From contig NZ_JANZKV010000012.1 in the NCBI RefSeq assembly GCF_025060895.1, forward strand, positions 1 to 64,000: a stretch of DNA of 64,000 bases, written 5' to 3'. Under the pieces are notes generated by a model. The model was given only the letters and a program-made list of their open reading frames with translations, did no database searches and was not told the origin of the DNA. The position numbers and the translations under genes were made by a program. This stretch comes from Stieleria sedimenti (GTDB lineage: Bacteria > Planctomycetota > Planctomycetia > Pirellulales > Pirellulaceae). Below, piece after piece: positions 47,001 to 55,942 of this stretch (position 1 is its first letter; every line of letters begins with the position of its first letter).

Positions 47001-50000
47001 ACGGGAGTCGTTGGGCGGAGTACGATCGATCACAATCTCGGCGGTGGGCTCTATTCGCTTTCTTCGCAAGATCTTTCTGTATCCAATTCAACATTCTCGA
47101 CGAACTCCGGTGGTTGGGGGACGATTGCCAACGGCCTGATCAACTATTCCGCCAATTCAGGGAGTCCGACGATCAGCGCAGACGGTCGCTATGTCGCGTT
47201 CAATACAGAGGCAAGCAACCTGGTGCCGGAGGATAGCAACAACACCTCGGACGTGCTCGTTTTCGATCAATCGACAGGAAAAACCGAACGTGTCAGTGTC
47301 AGTGGTATGGGCGTTGAAGCGAACGGATATAGCTCTCACCCTTCGCTGAGCGGAGACGGCCGCTACGTGACTTTTCATTCCATTGCCAGTAATCTCGTGC
47401 CGGACGACACGAACGGGGCCTCGGACATTTTTATTTACGATCGAATCGCCAAATCGATCGATCGGTTGAGCGTGAGTAACTCCGGCGTGGAAGGCAACGG
47501 TGTGAGCGCTTTCGGCTCCATCAGCAATGACGGCCGTTACGTCGCTTTCACTTCAGGTGCCAGTAATCTCGTGCCTGGGGACACCAACAGCCAGTTCGAT
47601 GTCTTCGTCTACGATCGATCAACAACGACCATCGAACGCGTCAGCGTCAGCGACGTGGGAGCGGAAGGAAATGACAAGAGTCTTAACCCCTCAATCAGTG
47701 GCGACGGTCGATATGTCGCTTTCTACTCCGATGCCAGTAATCTCGTGCCCGGGGACACAAACAATCAGTTCGACATCTTTGTCTACGATCGATCAACAGC
47801 GACGATAGAGCGAGTAAGCGTCAGTGATGTGGGAATGGAAGGGAATGGCGGTAGTTTCAACCCTTCCATCAGTGGCGACGGTCGCTACGTGGCATTCCAT
47901 TCGAGTGCCAGTAATCTCGTGCCTGGGGACACGGGCAATCGGTCTGATGTCTTCGTCTACGACCGAGCGACTGACTCGATCGAGCGAGTCAGTGTCGGCG
48001 ACACGGGAGTGGAAGGGAATCGCCCAAGCAGCCACGCCTCGCTGAGTGCCGACGGTCGTTATCTGACGTTTTTTTCGTCGGCCAGCAATCTGGTGGCGGG
48101 GGACACTAACGGGACTGCCGACACATTCGTCTACGATCGATCGACAGAAGCGATGGAGCGAGTCAGCCTGAGTAACGAGGGCACAGAAGGAAATGATCAC
48201 AGCAGTTTTTCGTTCGGCTCCCTGCTCAGTGGTGATGGTCGCTACGCGACATTCATCTCTGGAGCAAGCAATCTTGTGCCGGGAGACAGCGATATCGTTA
48301 ACCAAGATATTTTCGTCTACGATCGATCCACGGATACGATTGACTCGGTCACGTATCGGAAATCCAGCTCAAACGTTGATGTCAATCACTCAACGATCGC
48401 GTTCGCATCGGAATCCCAAGCATTCGTCACGATTTCTGGAGAAGTCACGGTGCGCGAATCCTTGTTCGCGGCCAATGAGGTGTTTAGCGATCTCGACAGC
48501 CGCGCAGCGTCTGCGTCCGGGCAGAACATTCTGTTCACGACCCCACAGTCGGATTTCATCGGACCACTGCAACGACAGGGGTACCTCCCGCCGGTGCATC
48601 CGTTGCTCGTTGGCAACCCGGCGATCGATTCTGCAGATCCGGCTGCTGACGGTACTCTGGATCAATTGGGGCAGATCCGTATCCAACCGGATTATGGGGC
48701 GGTGGAAGCAGCCACCGCGACGGTCACAGGCAAGGTGTATTTTGACCGCAATCAAGACGGGCAACTGGACATTGGCGAACCGGGCATCGAAGGGATCCAA
48801 GTCACAGTGACGGGGGGCGTCGGCTTCACCACAACAAGTGGAAGTGACAATTTGAAAACTTCGGTAATCGATGAATCTGGCACGCTGAATCTGATTGGAC
48901 TGGCTCCGGGTGAGACTCAGTTTGACGCGCATCCGACCGAAGGATGGTCCGTCTATACACCGCCACTGACGCTGGTGCGAAGCGAGTCAAATCTGGCGGA
49001 CGGTCCGAGTAGCAATACGTCGCTGAGCGGGGATGGTCGTTATCTGGCGTTCCACTCACAGGCCGGCAACCTCGTTGCGATGGATACGAACAGTGAAGGC
49101 GACGTTTTCGTTTACGATCGATTGCTGGGAGCCATCGATCGGGTCAGTGTTAGCAATACGGGCGTCGCCGGAAATGGACCTAGCAACTTACCCTCGATAA
49201 GTACCGAGGGTCGCTACGTGACCTTTCAGTCCAATGCAAACAATCTGGTCCCCGGCGACACCAATGGAGTGTCTGACATCTTTGTTTACGATCGCTCGAC
49301 AGACCTGATCGAGCGAATCAGCATCAGCGATGGAGGCGTCGAAGGGAACGCGAAAAGTGATGCGCCTTCGATCAGCGCTGATGGACGATACGTGTCCTTC
49401 CATTCGTATGCTGATAATCTGGTATCGGAAGACAACAACAACGCGTTCGACGTCTTCGTCTACGATCGTTTCACCGACACAATTGAACGTGTCAGTACCA
49501 ACCAGGCAGGAGAGGAAGGAAGCTCGTCCAGTTTTGCACCCGCGATGAGCGGCGACGGTCGGATCGTTGCATTCGAGTCCATTGCCAACAATCTGGTCGC
49601 GGGGGATACCAATGGACTCAAAGACATCTTCGTTTACGACCGATCAGCCGACACCGTCGAACGCGTCAGCATCAATGGGGCGGGTGAGAGCGGGAATGCC
49701 AACAGTTTCTCTCCCTCGCTTAGCGGCGACGGCCGATTCGTGACGTTCGTCTCGGATGCAAATAATTTGGTTGCCGATGATACGAACGACGCCTCGGACG
49801 TGTTTGTTTTCGATCGATCGACCGGAGAAATCCAACGAATCAGCATCGGTCGAACAGGTGTCGAAGGAAACGCCTACAGCGATTCCCCCGCTCTGAGTGT
49901 CGATGGTCGATATGTGACGTTCCGATCGTTTTCCAGCAATTTGGTGCCCGACGACAAAAACGGGTCCACTGACATCTTTGTCTACGACCGATCAACCGGG

Positions 50001-53000
50001 TCGATCGAACGTGTGAGTGTCAGTGACGCCGGCGGGGAAGGAAATCACCATAGCAATTTCCCATCACTAAGCCCCGACGGTCGTAGCGTGGCGTTCGCTT
50101 CACAGGCCGAAAATTGGGTTCCAGGGGCCGACAATCATCTCAGCGACATCTTTATCGCGTTCAATCCGCTCGCATCGCCGAGCGTCACCCGTGACCTGCA
50201 GGCTGGAGAGTTTTTTACGGAACTAAATATTGGCTTGATCCCCGATCCGGGAACAATCACCGGCAGGGTCTTTGAGGATGTGGTCGGTAATGGTGTTTAC
50301 GATGCGGGTGAACCGGTCGATGTGACGACAACCGTTTTTCTCGATCTGAATTTCAACCGCCAACTCGATGACGGTGAGCGTTTTGCGATTCCGGATGCGG
50401 AAGGTCGCTATGAGTTTACCAACATCGATGCCCATCTCTCATACACGATCGCGGCGATACCACCCAATGGGCACGAACAGGTTGCGCCTGGTGCGAGTGG
50501 CGACTTCGTCTGGGACCTTTTCCTTCCCGCCGGTGGAACGATTACCAACCGTGACTTTGGTTTCCGCAGGGTTCAGGCATCCGGCCAGTCGACGGCTTCG
50601 GCGGTCAGTGGACGGGTGTTTGAAGACAACAATGACAACGGGATTTATGACGAAGGTGTTGATCTTCCCCACCGGAACATCCCGATTTACTTGGATGGGA
50701 ACGGCGATCGCAAGCATACCGCCGGCGCTGATGAGCCGATCACGACGACGGCGGCGGATGGATCGTTTTGGCTCGGCGATTTGGGTTCGCGAATTGCAAG
50801 CGTGCGTACAAGCTTGGGCGGGGACTTCGTGCACCAGTCGCCGTTTGGGAATGCGTTCGAGAACCAGACATCGAATCTGTTCACGGGTGTCAATGCGTTT
50901 ACGACACTGAGCGATGCGTCGCACGCAGACTTTGACCAAGACGGATTCGAAGATCTTGCTGTGCTGATCAGTGACGGCAACGTGCTCGCGATCCGGCTGA
51001 ACGACCAGAACGGCGCGTTCGCCCCCAGCGATCTCAATCTTCCGTTGGGCCAGACCCCTACCATGCCGGGAACGTCGTTTCCGCTTGAGATGGTTGTGGG
51101 GCAGTTTAACGGGGACGCGGCAGGGAAATCGGATGTCGCCATTGTCGGGCAAGCCAGCGGCAACGTGCTGATTTTGCTCGACTTTGACGAGGACCGGAAA
51201 GACTTTCTCGCCCGTCAATCGATCCCGGTCGGACTCAATCCGATCAGTCTGACATCGGGGGATTTTGACAACAACGGCAGCACCGATCTGGCCGTCCTGA
51301 ATTTCGGCACCTACTCATTGGTGCAGTCCTCGCCGCCCGTTTTCGCGAAGACCGACGAGACGTTCCAGTTGTTGCTCAATGATGGTGCGGGAAATTTTGC
51401 CGTTCAACCTGCCATTCCCCTGCCTGGCGAAGATCCGGTCTCGATTGTCGCGGCCAACTTCAACAATGATGCAAACGGTCACGTGGACCTGGCCGTGCTG
51501 CACAAGTCGCCGACGCTTCCCGACACACCGTTCGGTGATGTGGCGTTGTTCACCGGAAACGGCGCGGGCGGATTTGCACTGTCGCATATCGAACCTGTCG
51601 GGGGCGGTCCGCTGGAGATGGTCCGCGGAGACTTTAATGGGGACGGAATCCCAGATCTGGCTGTCGCAAACGTCAGCCAGAATACACTTTCGATCCTGGC
51701 CGGTCGTAGCGACGGTGCGCTCATCCGTGAACGCGCCTATTCGATCGGAACGGGAGACAGAGGCGTTGACAGCATGGATGTTGCCGACATCGACAATGAC
51801 GGCGATTTGGATATCGTCGCGACGCGTCTCTCTGACGGCGGCGTGGCCGTATTTCGGAACATCACCGATACGACCGCCAATCCGGTACACGTTCGATTTG
51901 AACCACTGGAGAGCTTCGGTGTCGCACAGGCGTCGATCTTTGAACGCGCGCCCCTCGTGCTGGCTAACTTTGACAATGACACGTCGGGGCCAAATGGCGA
52001 CGGCACCATTGATATCGCTACGATCCCGAAATCAACGACGACCATCAATGTCTTGCGCAATCGACTGGTCGATGGAGGTCACCGGGTTCCGTTGGACGGA
52101 TTGAACGCGATCACCGAGCTGGATTTCATCATCACGCCGGTCCTGGTTCCGCCAACACTGAATCCGATTCCCGATCCACCGCTGTTGATTGAGGGTGATG
52201 GAGCCGTGGAAGTCTCGCTCGGTGGGATCAGCAAGGGACGGGTAGACGGACCTGATTTGCAACTCACCGCCACGAGTTCACATCCGTTGTTGATCCCGCA
52301 TCCGGTCGTCAACTACGTTGCCGGTGCGACGCAGGCCTTGCTGACGTTCACGCCCAACTCGGACGCCAACACCAGCGAAGGACCGATCACCATCATTGTC
52401 GAAGCACGCAATGCAGGAGCCAATGAGACGTTCAATGACAGTGACGATGGCATCATTGCGCGGACGTTTACAGTCACGATCCGCAGCGTCAACGATCCGC
52501 CCACGTTTGACATCCCGTCATTGATTTCGGTGAGCCAGAAGGCTGGGGCGCAATCGACGGACGCTTTTGCGGGCAACATCTCGCCCGGCGGTGGCAGCGA
52601 TGAAGCGACACAACGGATCACCGATTTCTCCGTCGCGACCCAGCAGAGCAATCTCTTCTCTACTGCTCCGGTGATCGATCGGCAAGGACGCTTGACGTAC
52701 ACTCCCGATCCAAATCGGGCCGGAATCGCCATCGTCAACGTGAGCCTTTCCGACGACGGTGGCCGCGACTTCGCCGGAATGGATACGACGACGAAAGTGT
52801 TCGCGATCCATGTGACGCCCGTCAATGATCCGCCATCGGTCAACCTTCGCGGCGACCTTGCCGTGGCGGCCGGCGCCGGGCCACAAACGGAACCAGCCTT
52901 CGCCACCGGTTTTAATCCTGGTACTGGTGATGACGATGCTTCGCAAGTCATTTCTGACTTCATCGTCTCGGTTGATCACCCTGATTGGTTCGCTTCGATA

Positions 53001-53732
53001 CCGGAAATCGATCATGAGGGAACGTTAACGTTCACTCCGCTGGTATCGGCGTCCGGAACGGCGACGGTGACCGTTCGAGTGCGAGACAACGGTGGCCGTC
53101 GCGATGGCGGCGACGACTTGTCGGCTCCGCAAACATTCAACATCACGTTTTTGTCTGGTCCCAACGTGGAGTCGGTGGTCATCAACGACGGAGATTCGAC
53201 GAGTCACTCTCAAGTGACTTCATTGACCGTCGTCTTCGGTGAAGAAGTCAACCACACGACGCTCGACGGTGCTTTCAAGTTGACGAATCTTGACAGCGAT
53301 ATCGAAGTCGGTTCGATCACTGTGGCAGCGAGTAACAGCGGCGGAAAGACAACCGTGGTTCTGGCATTCTCCGGAGCCTCCACGGTGGCACGCATGGGCG
53401 GGAATAGCCTCGCCGATGGCAACTATCGTTTGGAGATCGCCGCAAGTCAGGTCACGACGCCGGACGGTTCGCTCGCCATGGCCAGTGACTTTCAGTTCGG
53501 CGGCCAGGCGGCAAACCCCTCGAACAACGATGGCTTCTTCCGACTGTTTGGAGACACCGATGGAGATGGTGACGTCGACGGGCAGGACTACGGGCGATTC
53601 GGGCTCACGTTCCTCAAGCGAGAAGGGCAATCAGGATACGATCCCGACATGGACTTCGACGGCGATGGTGATGTCGACGGTCAAGACTACGGGCAATTCG
53701 GCGGACGCTTCTTGCGAAGGCTAGCGATTTGA
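44058..53732 (+). CDS. Giant exported subtilase with beta-helix, nested propellers and dockerin-like tail (3224 aa)
   Basis: ATG 44058 follows GAGAGG by 7 nt, 143 nt after the previous giant. Order by approximate residue: LEQLESRHLLAADV (69-82); prodomain; S8 subtilase with Asp255 (VIDSGVDLDHP), His412 (GHGTHVAG) and Ser594 (GTSMAAPHVAG), with an EF-hand-like loop (DIDGDGLITFYDLNN) inserted between Asp and His; right-handed beta-helix (from 788) interrupted by a seven-blade PD40 propeller (1033-1430) and resuming to 1553; SdrD_B (1554-1635) interrupted by a second PD40 propeller (1643-2035); SdrD_B (2067); SdrD_B interrupted by a seven-unit FG-GAP propeller (2281-2668); cadherin-like modules; Ig-like cassette and double Ca-loop (DGDGDVDGQDYG twice). 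Probably co-transcribed or co-evolved with its upstream neighbour; substrate unknown. Confidence 0.9.
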   Translation: MYPEGATGNPSRVAGCHERAQPANQRVVRQRDLPMGISSPNSNAHQKPCRFLRHGSKVPSGKRHQLRLQLEQLESRHLLAADVGLAPEPMAQSIVPPAPITWFESFDHVQRIAFESLGEVDPVYDDAFQGPRELAVGEWIVQLTDRAASKVRVLQTADEILDDAPNDFTVIAGLGSEGLILMRGTGVSAADIQSSLHRNGAVESFSLNSVITGQTTTPNESDFAAGLLDGLNTIGAPVAWDESTGSLQTVVGVIDSGVDLDHPDLYLNLWLNQGEIPASFKNDLEDIDGDGLITFYDLNNLHVIDGDIYVASTVVLDGTGNLVSGELASVDQLTTATPYAVGVNATYVTDLAGQRDSVNGRIDALDLLADPRWSDGRDTDANGFFDDLFGVNFRSGADDDFAANEPDDALGHGTHVAGTIGAVGNNHTGVVGVNWQASLMSLRILDNSNRSDAGAALRAVNYAKSMRERHSIDDNNRTVEGANLRVLNNSWGQPGGYELAFETAIGELGDAGVLFVAAAGNGDIFGNGVDNDQTPFYPASYEVDNVIAVAAATPDDRLATFSNYGRTSVDIAAIGTGIRSTLKGGGYGTANGTSMAAPHVAGTAALVWSAFPQATVNEIREALLSEQAVESLTGGTELVRTGGRLSAANAIRANVFAPSAKVIAKEKITTTGGTATEFTIQYSHRDGINLDSIDDDDVIVTRQWGPADEIAVTLKPGSKAATAEGAVATYVMEAPGGATPRWDALDYGEYVIATVAGHVEAGTGDGTTQTRDVGSFIVKIEDDPSIIYVDSFTDSLAPGSLRSAIVVANAAAPSERTILLNSGTYTIDLAPVIDPTSAFGSEIESLEIFDPGGWSDASSGDFDVQGNVNIFGDTNDRTLIDAQGFDRVFKVHPTASLGLSRLSVIGGVAPARQGGGGILSVGDLNLHQVIVRENVAVGEEGSPQRYGGGLAIWGGTATLNETWLTENRSDYGGGIFYSGNATGVVGRSTIDHNLGGGLYSLSSQDLSVSNSTFSTNSGGWGTIANGLINYSANSGSPTISADGRYVAFNTEASNLVPEDSNNTSDVLVFDQSTGKTERVSVSGMGVEANGYSSHPSLSGDGRYVTFHSIASNLVPDDTNGASDIFIYDRIAKSIDRLSVSNSGVEGNGVSAFGSISNDGRYVAFTSGASNLVPGDTNSQFDVFVYDRSTTTIERVSVSDVGAEGNDKSLNPSISGDGRYVAFYSDASNLVPGDTNNQFDIFVYDRSTATIERVSVSDVGMEGNGGSFNPSISGDGRYVAFHSSASNLVPGDTGNRSDVFVYDRATDSIERVSVGDTGVEGNRPSSHASLSADGRYLTFFSSASNLVAGDTNGTADTFVYDRSTEAMERVSLSNEGTEGNDHSSFSFGSLLSGDGRYATFISGASNLVPGDSDIVNQDIFVYDRSTDTIDSVTYRKSSSNVDVNHSTIAFASESQAFVTISGEVTVRESLFAANEVFSDLDSRAASASGQNILFTTPQSDFIGPLQRQGYLPPVHPLLVGNPAIDSADPAADGTLDQLGQIRIQPDYGAVEAATATVTGKVYFDRNQDGQLDIGEPGIEGIQVTVTGGVGFTTTSGSDNLKTSVIDESGTLNLIGLAPGETQFDAHPTEGWSVYTPPLTLVRSESNLADGPSSNTSLSGDGRYLAFHSQAGNLVAMDTNSEGDVFVYDRLLGAIDRVSVSNTGVAGNGPSNLPSISTEGRYVTFQSNANNLVPGDTNGVSDIFVYDRSTDLIERISISDGGVEGNAKSDAPSISADGRYVSFHSYADNLVSEDNNNAFDVFVYDRFTDTIERVSTNQAGEEGSSSSFAPAMSGDGRIVAFESIANNLVAGDTNGLKDIFVYDRSADTVERVSINGAGESGNANSFSPSLSGDGRFVTFVSDANNLVADDTNDASDVFVFDRSTGEIQRISIGRTGVEGNAYSDSPALSVDGRYVTFRSFSSNLVPDDKNGSTDIFVYDRSTGSIERVSVSDAGGEGNHHSNFPSLSPDGRSVAFASQAENWVPGADNHLSDIFIAFNPLASPSVTRDLQAGEFFTELNIGLIPDPGTITGRVFEDVVGNGVYDAGEPVDVTTTVFLDLNFNRQLDDGERFAIPDAEGRYEFTNIDAHLSYTIAAIPPNGHEQVAPGASGDFVWDLFLPAGGTITNRDFGFRRVQASGQSTASAVSGRVFEDNNDNGIYDEGVDLPHRNIPIYLDGNGDRKHTAGADEPITTTAADGSFWLGDLGSRIASVRTSLGGDFVHQSPFGNAFENQTSNLFTGVNAFTTLSDASHADFDQDGFEDLAVLISDGNVLAIRLNDQNGAFAPSDLNLPLGQTPTMPGTSFPLEMVVGQFNGDAAGKSDVAIVGQASGNVLILLDFDEDRKDFLARQSIPVGLNPISLTSGDFDNNGSTDLAVLNFGTYSLVQSSPPVFAKTDETFQLLLNDGAGNFAVQPAIPLPGEDPVSIVAANFNNDANGHVDLAVLHKSPTLPDTPFGDVALFTGNGAGGFALSHIEPVGGGPLEMVRGDFNGDGIPDLAVANVSQNTLSILAGRSDGALIRERAYSIGTGDRGVDSMDVADIDNDGDLDIVATRLSDGGVAVFRNITDTTANPVHVRFEPLESFGVAQASIFERAPLVLANFDNDTSGPNGDGTIDIATIPKSTTTINVLRNRLVDGGHRVPLDGLNAITELDFIITPVLVPPTLNPIPDPPLLIEGDGAVEVSLGGISKGRVDGPDLQLTATSSHPLLIPHPVVNYVAGATQALLTFTPNSDANTSEGPITIIVEARNAGANETFNDSDDGIIARTFTVTIRSVNDPPTFDIPSLISVSQKAGAQSTDAFAGNISPGGGSDEATQRITDFSVATQQSNLFSTAPVIDRQGRLTYTPDPNRAGIAIVNVSLSDDGGRDFAGMDTTTKVFAIHVTPVNDPPSVNLRGDLAVAAGAGPQTEPAFATGFNPGTGDDDASQVISDFIVSVDHPDWFASIPEIDHEGTLTFTPLVSASGTATVTVRVRDNGGRRDGGDDLSAPQTFNITFLSGPNVESVVINDGDSTSHSQVTSLTVVFGEEVNHTTLDGAFKLTNLDSDIEVGSITVAASNSGGKTTVVLAFSGASTVARMGGNSLADGNYRLEIAASQVTTPDGSLAMASDFQFGGQAANPSNNDGFFRLFGDTDGDGDVDGQDYGRFGLTFLKREGQSGYDPDMDFDGDGDVDGQDYGQFGGRFLRRLAI
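47165..48345 (+). repeat. Seven in-frame DNA repeats of about 175 bp encoding PD40 propeller blades
   Basis: Seven units of about 58 codons, each with a [S/N]xDGRY[V/L/A]xF core then SNLVPxD[T/S] and VYDRST. Nucleotide identity between neighbours is visibly high (GACGGTCGCTACGTGGC, GCCAGTAATCTCGTGCC recur). The count of seven fits one closed propeller. Confidence 0.8.
49005..50160 (+). repeat. Second block of seven PD40 blade repeats
   Basis: Seven further units with the same GDGRYxxF / NNLVxxDTN / VYDRST pattern and about 175 bp period, less uniform than the first block (GRIVAF, GRFVTF and GRSVAF variants). It again encodes one seven-blade propeller in the giant at 44058-53732. Confidence 0.8.
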
Positions 53733-54130
53733 CCATGAAGCTGGATGCAATGTCGGCACCCCGGTCAAATGACCTCGTTTGCAATCATGTGCGGTCAGAA
53801 AAAGGGGCTGCGGCGGTGGCCCGAAAGGCCGGACCGGTTTCAGGTTCGATTCTTTTTTGATTGCTCTTGCCCTTTTTTCAGATGCTCATCGAAGCTGGTT
53901 TGCGCGCAATGTCGGACGCCAAGTAGAGTCAACGAGCAAGCCGATCGTCGAATTCCAGTTTGGACGAAGGGTGCAGCAAGAGGTATTCGAACTTCTTTAC
54001 CGCTTCGAATTTTGAGACACGCAGGTAGGCGGCATACGCGTCGAAGTCTCCGCAGGTGGCAAGGTGATCGGGGGCCATTTGGTGTGTGCTTTGACGGCCG
54101 TCGCGGGATCACCTAAACTGCGGTCGCTTC
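53733..54130. other. Gap before tRNA-Gly; weak 49-aa minus-strand ORF
   Basis: No recognised gene. A minus-strand ORF (54078 to 53929) reads MAPDHLATCGDFDAYAAYLR, VSKFEAVKKFEYLLLHPSSK and a short tail. It looks protein-like in composition but matches no family I know and may be a remnant. No clear terminator is visible after the giant gene. Confidence 0.3.
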
Positions 54131-54203
54131 GCGGGTGTAACTCAGTTGGTAGAGTGACAGCTTCCCAAGCTGTTTGTCGCCGGTTCGAATCCGGTCACCC
54201 GCT
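54131..54203 (+). tRNA. tRNA-Gly (anticodon CCC)
   Basis: A 73-nt cloverleaf: acceptor GCGGGTG pairs with CACCCGC (54196-54202), D-arm CTC/GAG with AGTTGGTA loop, anticodon stem ACAGC/GCTGT around TTCCCAA giving anticodon CCC (reads GGG), T-arm GCCGG/CCGGT with TTCGAAT loop, discriminator T at 54203. CCA is not encoded directly after it. All conserved positions are present. Confidence 0.95.
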
Positions 54204-54230
54204 CTGATGTAGCCGGTCCTCTCGGGCGTG

Positions 54231-54530
54231 CTAGATCACAAAGTGGCTGCGTTCGGCATCGGCCGCGCGAAGCAGTTCTTGGAGTTTTCGCATGTCGAGC
54301 GTGTAGTTGCTGATTCGGTCAACCATCTCCAGCTTTTCAGTGTTGTGGCAAATTTCGGCCGCTTCGCGACAGGGTTCCAGGGCATCAACGGGCTCGCTTC
54401 CCGGAGCGATGTAAACGGCACACCACCCGGCGAGATCACGGCATAGATCGTCTCGCCGTTCTTTCAGTTCGCAATACTTCTGCTCCAGTTTGTCGCGGGT
54501 ATCGCCCACGATTCGCGAATCGGGTGACAT
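54231..54530 (-). CDS. Small conserved-looking helical protein, function unknown
   Basis: 99 aa from ATG 54530 (MSPDSRIVGDTRDKLEQKYC). The longer frame to 54767 enters the neighbouring pseudogene. The sequence is charged and helical (KLEQKYCELKERRDDLCRDL; MRKLQELLRAADAERSHFV) with three Cys in the middle. There is no signal peptide or span. It ends 28 nt from the tRNA, on the opposite strand. I recognise no family; coding potential is judged from composition only. Confidence 0.5.
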   Translation of the reverse strand: MSPDSRIVGDTRDKLEQKYCELKERRDDLCRDLAGWCAVYIAPGSEPVDALEPCREAAEICHNTEKLEMVDRISNYTLDMRKLQELLRAADAERSHFVI

Positions 54531-54721
54531 GGCTCTGCTCCTCGAATGCCTGTCGAGAGTGGATCGTTCCGCCTTGAATGAAGTGGCAATTTTCGTGCCA
54601 AAGGCGGCACCCCTGTCATCGGGCTGTCCGGTGCCGGAAAAACAGCCAATGACGATTCGTTTGGGTGAACGCCGTGCATCGACGCACGGTTTGCCGCACG
54701 ATGAACGCTCTCGGTGTGCGT

Positions 54722-55395
54722 GATGGCGAAGTCGGCTAGGCAGCCGATCGCTTCGCCAACGCCCCACTCCACCGGGTGCGACCGGTAGCAGCCGTTGGTC
54801 ACGTGCGTCGTGCCGATGTTCTTGCAGGCCGGCAACAGGTTTTGCATTTGCACGGGCAACAACGCGCCGAACGGAATTTGAAACGGCAACGACGCAGAGC
54901 CGATGTAGTTGTCGCCTGCACTGCTGGGATGAAGATCGATGAGATCGCTAGCCTCGCCGACCGAGTCTTCGAATCGGGCAGCGCTGACTTCGTCGATCGG
55001 TTGACCGGTCTCCAGACTCCGATTCTGTCGCCCCACGTGTTCTTCCAGCACGGTGAAGCGTGCCCGGATCCGGCGTGACGCGCGGTCCTAAGGCATCTTG
55101 GCGAGTCCGTCGCTGCTGCCCATCAGGTCACCGCGAAGCCGCAGTCCTGCGAAGCCCATTCCTCCGTCGGGGCGAGGTGCTTCGGTTTGTAGCCAGTACA
55201 GCAGACACAGACTCAGTTGTCGCGCCCGCTGCAGATGCGTCTCGGCCGCCTCGGGGCCTTCGCCGAACAGGTTTCTCAGCAAGTAATCGTTCTGCGGCCA
55301 ATTGATCAGACTGACATCACTGTCGAATCGCTCGTCATTTTTCCCGCCGCCATTGGGAGTCACGTCGACACTTCGCGATGCGATACAGTGCAACG
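54722..55395 (-). pseudogene. FAD-dependent oxidoreductase fragment with nonsense codon
   Basis: The minus-strand frame reads [37 protein letters not shown], then DGLAKMP and TAG (55088-55090), and continues in the same frame with SRRIRARFTVLEEHVGRQNR, FGALLPVQMQNLLPACKNIG and GCYRSHPVEWGVGEAIGCLA. This is the distinctive C-terminal half of the FAD-dependent oxidoreductases common in planctomycetes. The stop replaces the Tyr of the usual MPYIRESRR. The N-terminal dinucleotide-binding half is absent and the 3' end is lost near 54722. A decayed gene. Confidence 0.75.
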
Positions 55396-55495
55396 TGACA
55401 TCGGCGCCAGTGCGAGTTTGTCTCAAAGGCAAACACGCGATTTTCCAGCGAATTCTGTTGACAAAGGCCGGCACCCGGCATAACTTGCCACCGCT

Positions 55496-55942
55496 ATGGC
55501 TTCGTCTTTTCGACATCAGATCACGCATTCTCGCTACCACCGCAATCGCGTCGTGGCCGGTTTGTTATTGTCTGTCGCCATCTTTGGTTTGACGGATTCA
55601 ACGGCCTATGGAAGTTGCGGCGATTGGCTGGCCCATTCGCCGGACACGACCGATCGGTCCGGAGTGGATGGGTCGGAGCAGTTGGACTCACCGGCGCCGA
55701 TCCCGGCGCGGCCTTGCAATGGGCCGAGTTGCCGGAATGTGCCCAATCGACCTGTGCCCCCTCATTCCGCTGCTTCGACCTCGTTTGAAATCATCGAGAT
55801 TTCGGCCTGTCGCCAGCAGTGTCAAGAATTCCTGATTCGTGACGAGTCAATGGAATGCTGTTTTGATCAGGACGCCGGTGGCCATCCAGGCCACTCCGGT
55901 CGTATTGACCGACCTCCCCAGTGCGTCTGTCAGTGCGTCTGA
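55496..55942 (+). CDS. Hypothetical secreted Cys/Pro-rich protein
   Basis: 148 aa. A basic start and hydrophobic segment ([21 protein letters not shown]) form a signal peptide with a cut before SCGDWLAHS. The mature part is Pro/Cys-rich ([18 protein letters not shown]), a style I have seen in short exported planctomycete proteins of unknown role. Its last 40 residues ([25 protein letters not shown]) look different and could result from a frameshift. It precedes the FixG-like cluster by about 550 bp; no functional link is evident. Confidence 0.5.
   Translation: MASSFRHQITHSRYHRNRVVAGLLLSVAIFGLTDSTAYGSCGDWLAHSPDTTDRSGVDGSEQLDSPAPIPARPCNGPSCRNVPNRPVPPHSAASTSFEIIEISACRQQCQEFLIRDESMECCFDQDAGGHPGHSGRIDRPPQCVCQCV

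Noticed and set aside
47165-50160. The regular 175-bp units first looked like a possible CRISPR or satellite array
   Set aside because: Units are in frame, adjacent without unique spacers, and encode PD40 propeller blades.
54464-55051. The 195-codon minus-strand frame as a separate gene
   Set aside because: It is the downstream half of the FAD-oxidoreductase pseudogene after the TAG; its first ATG is internal to the family sequence.
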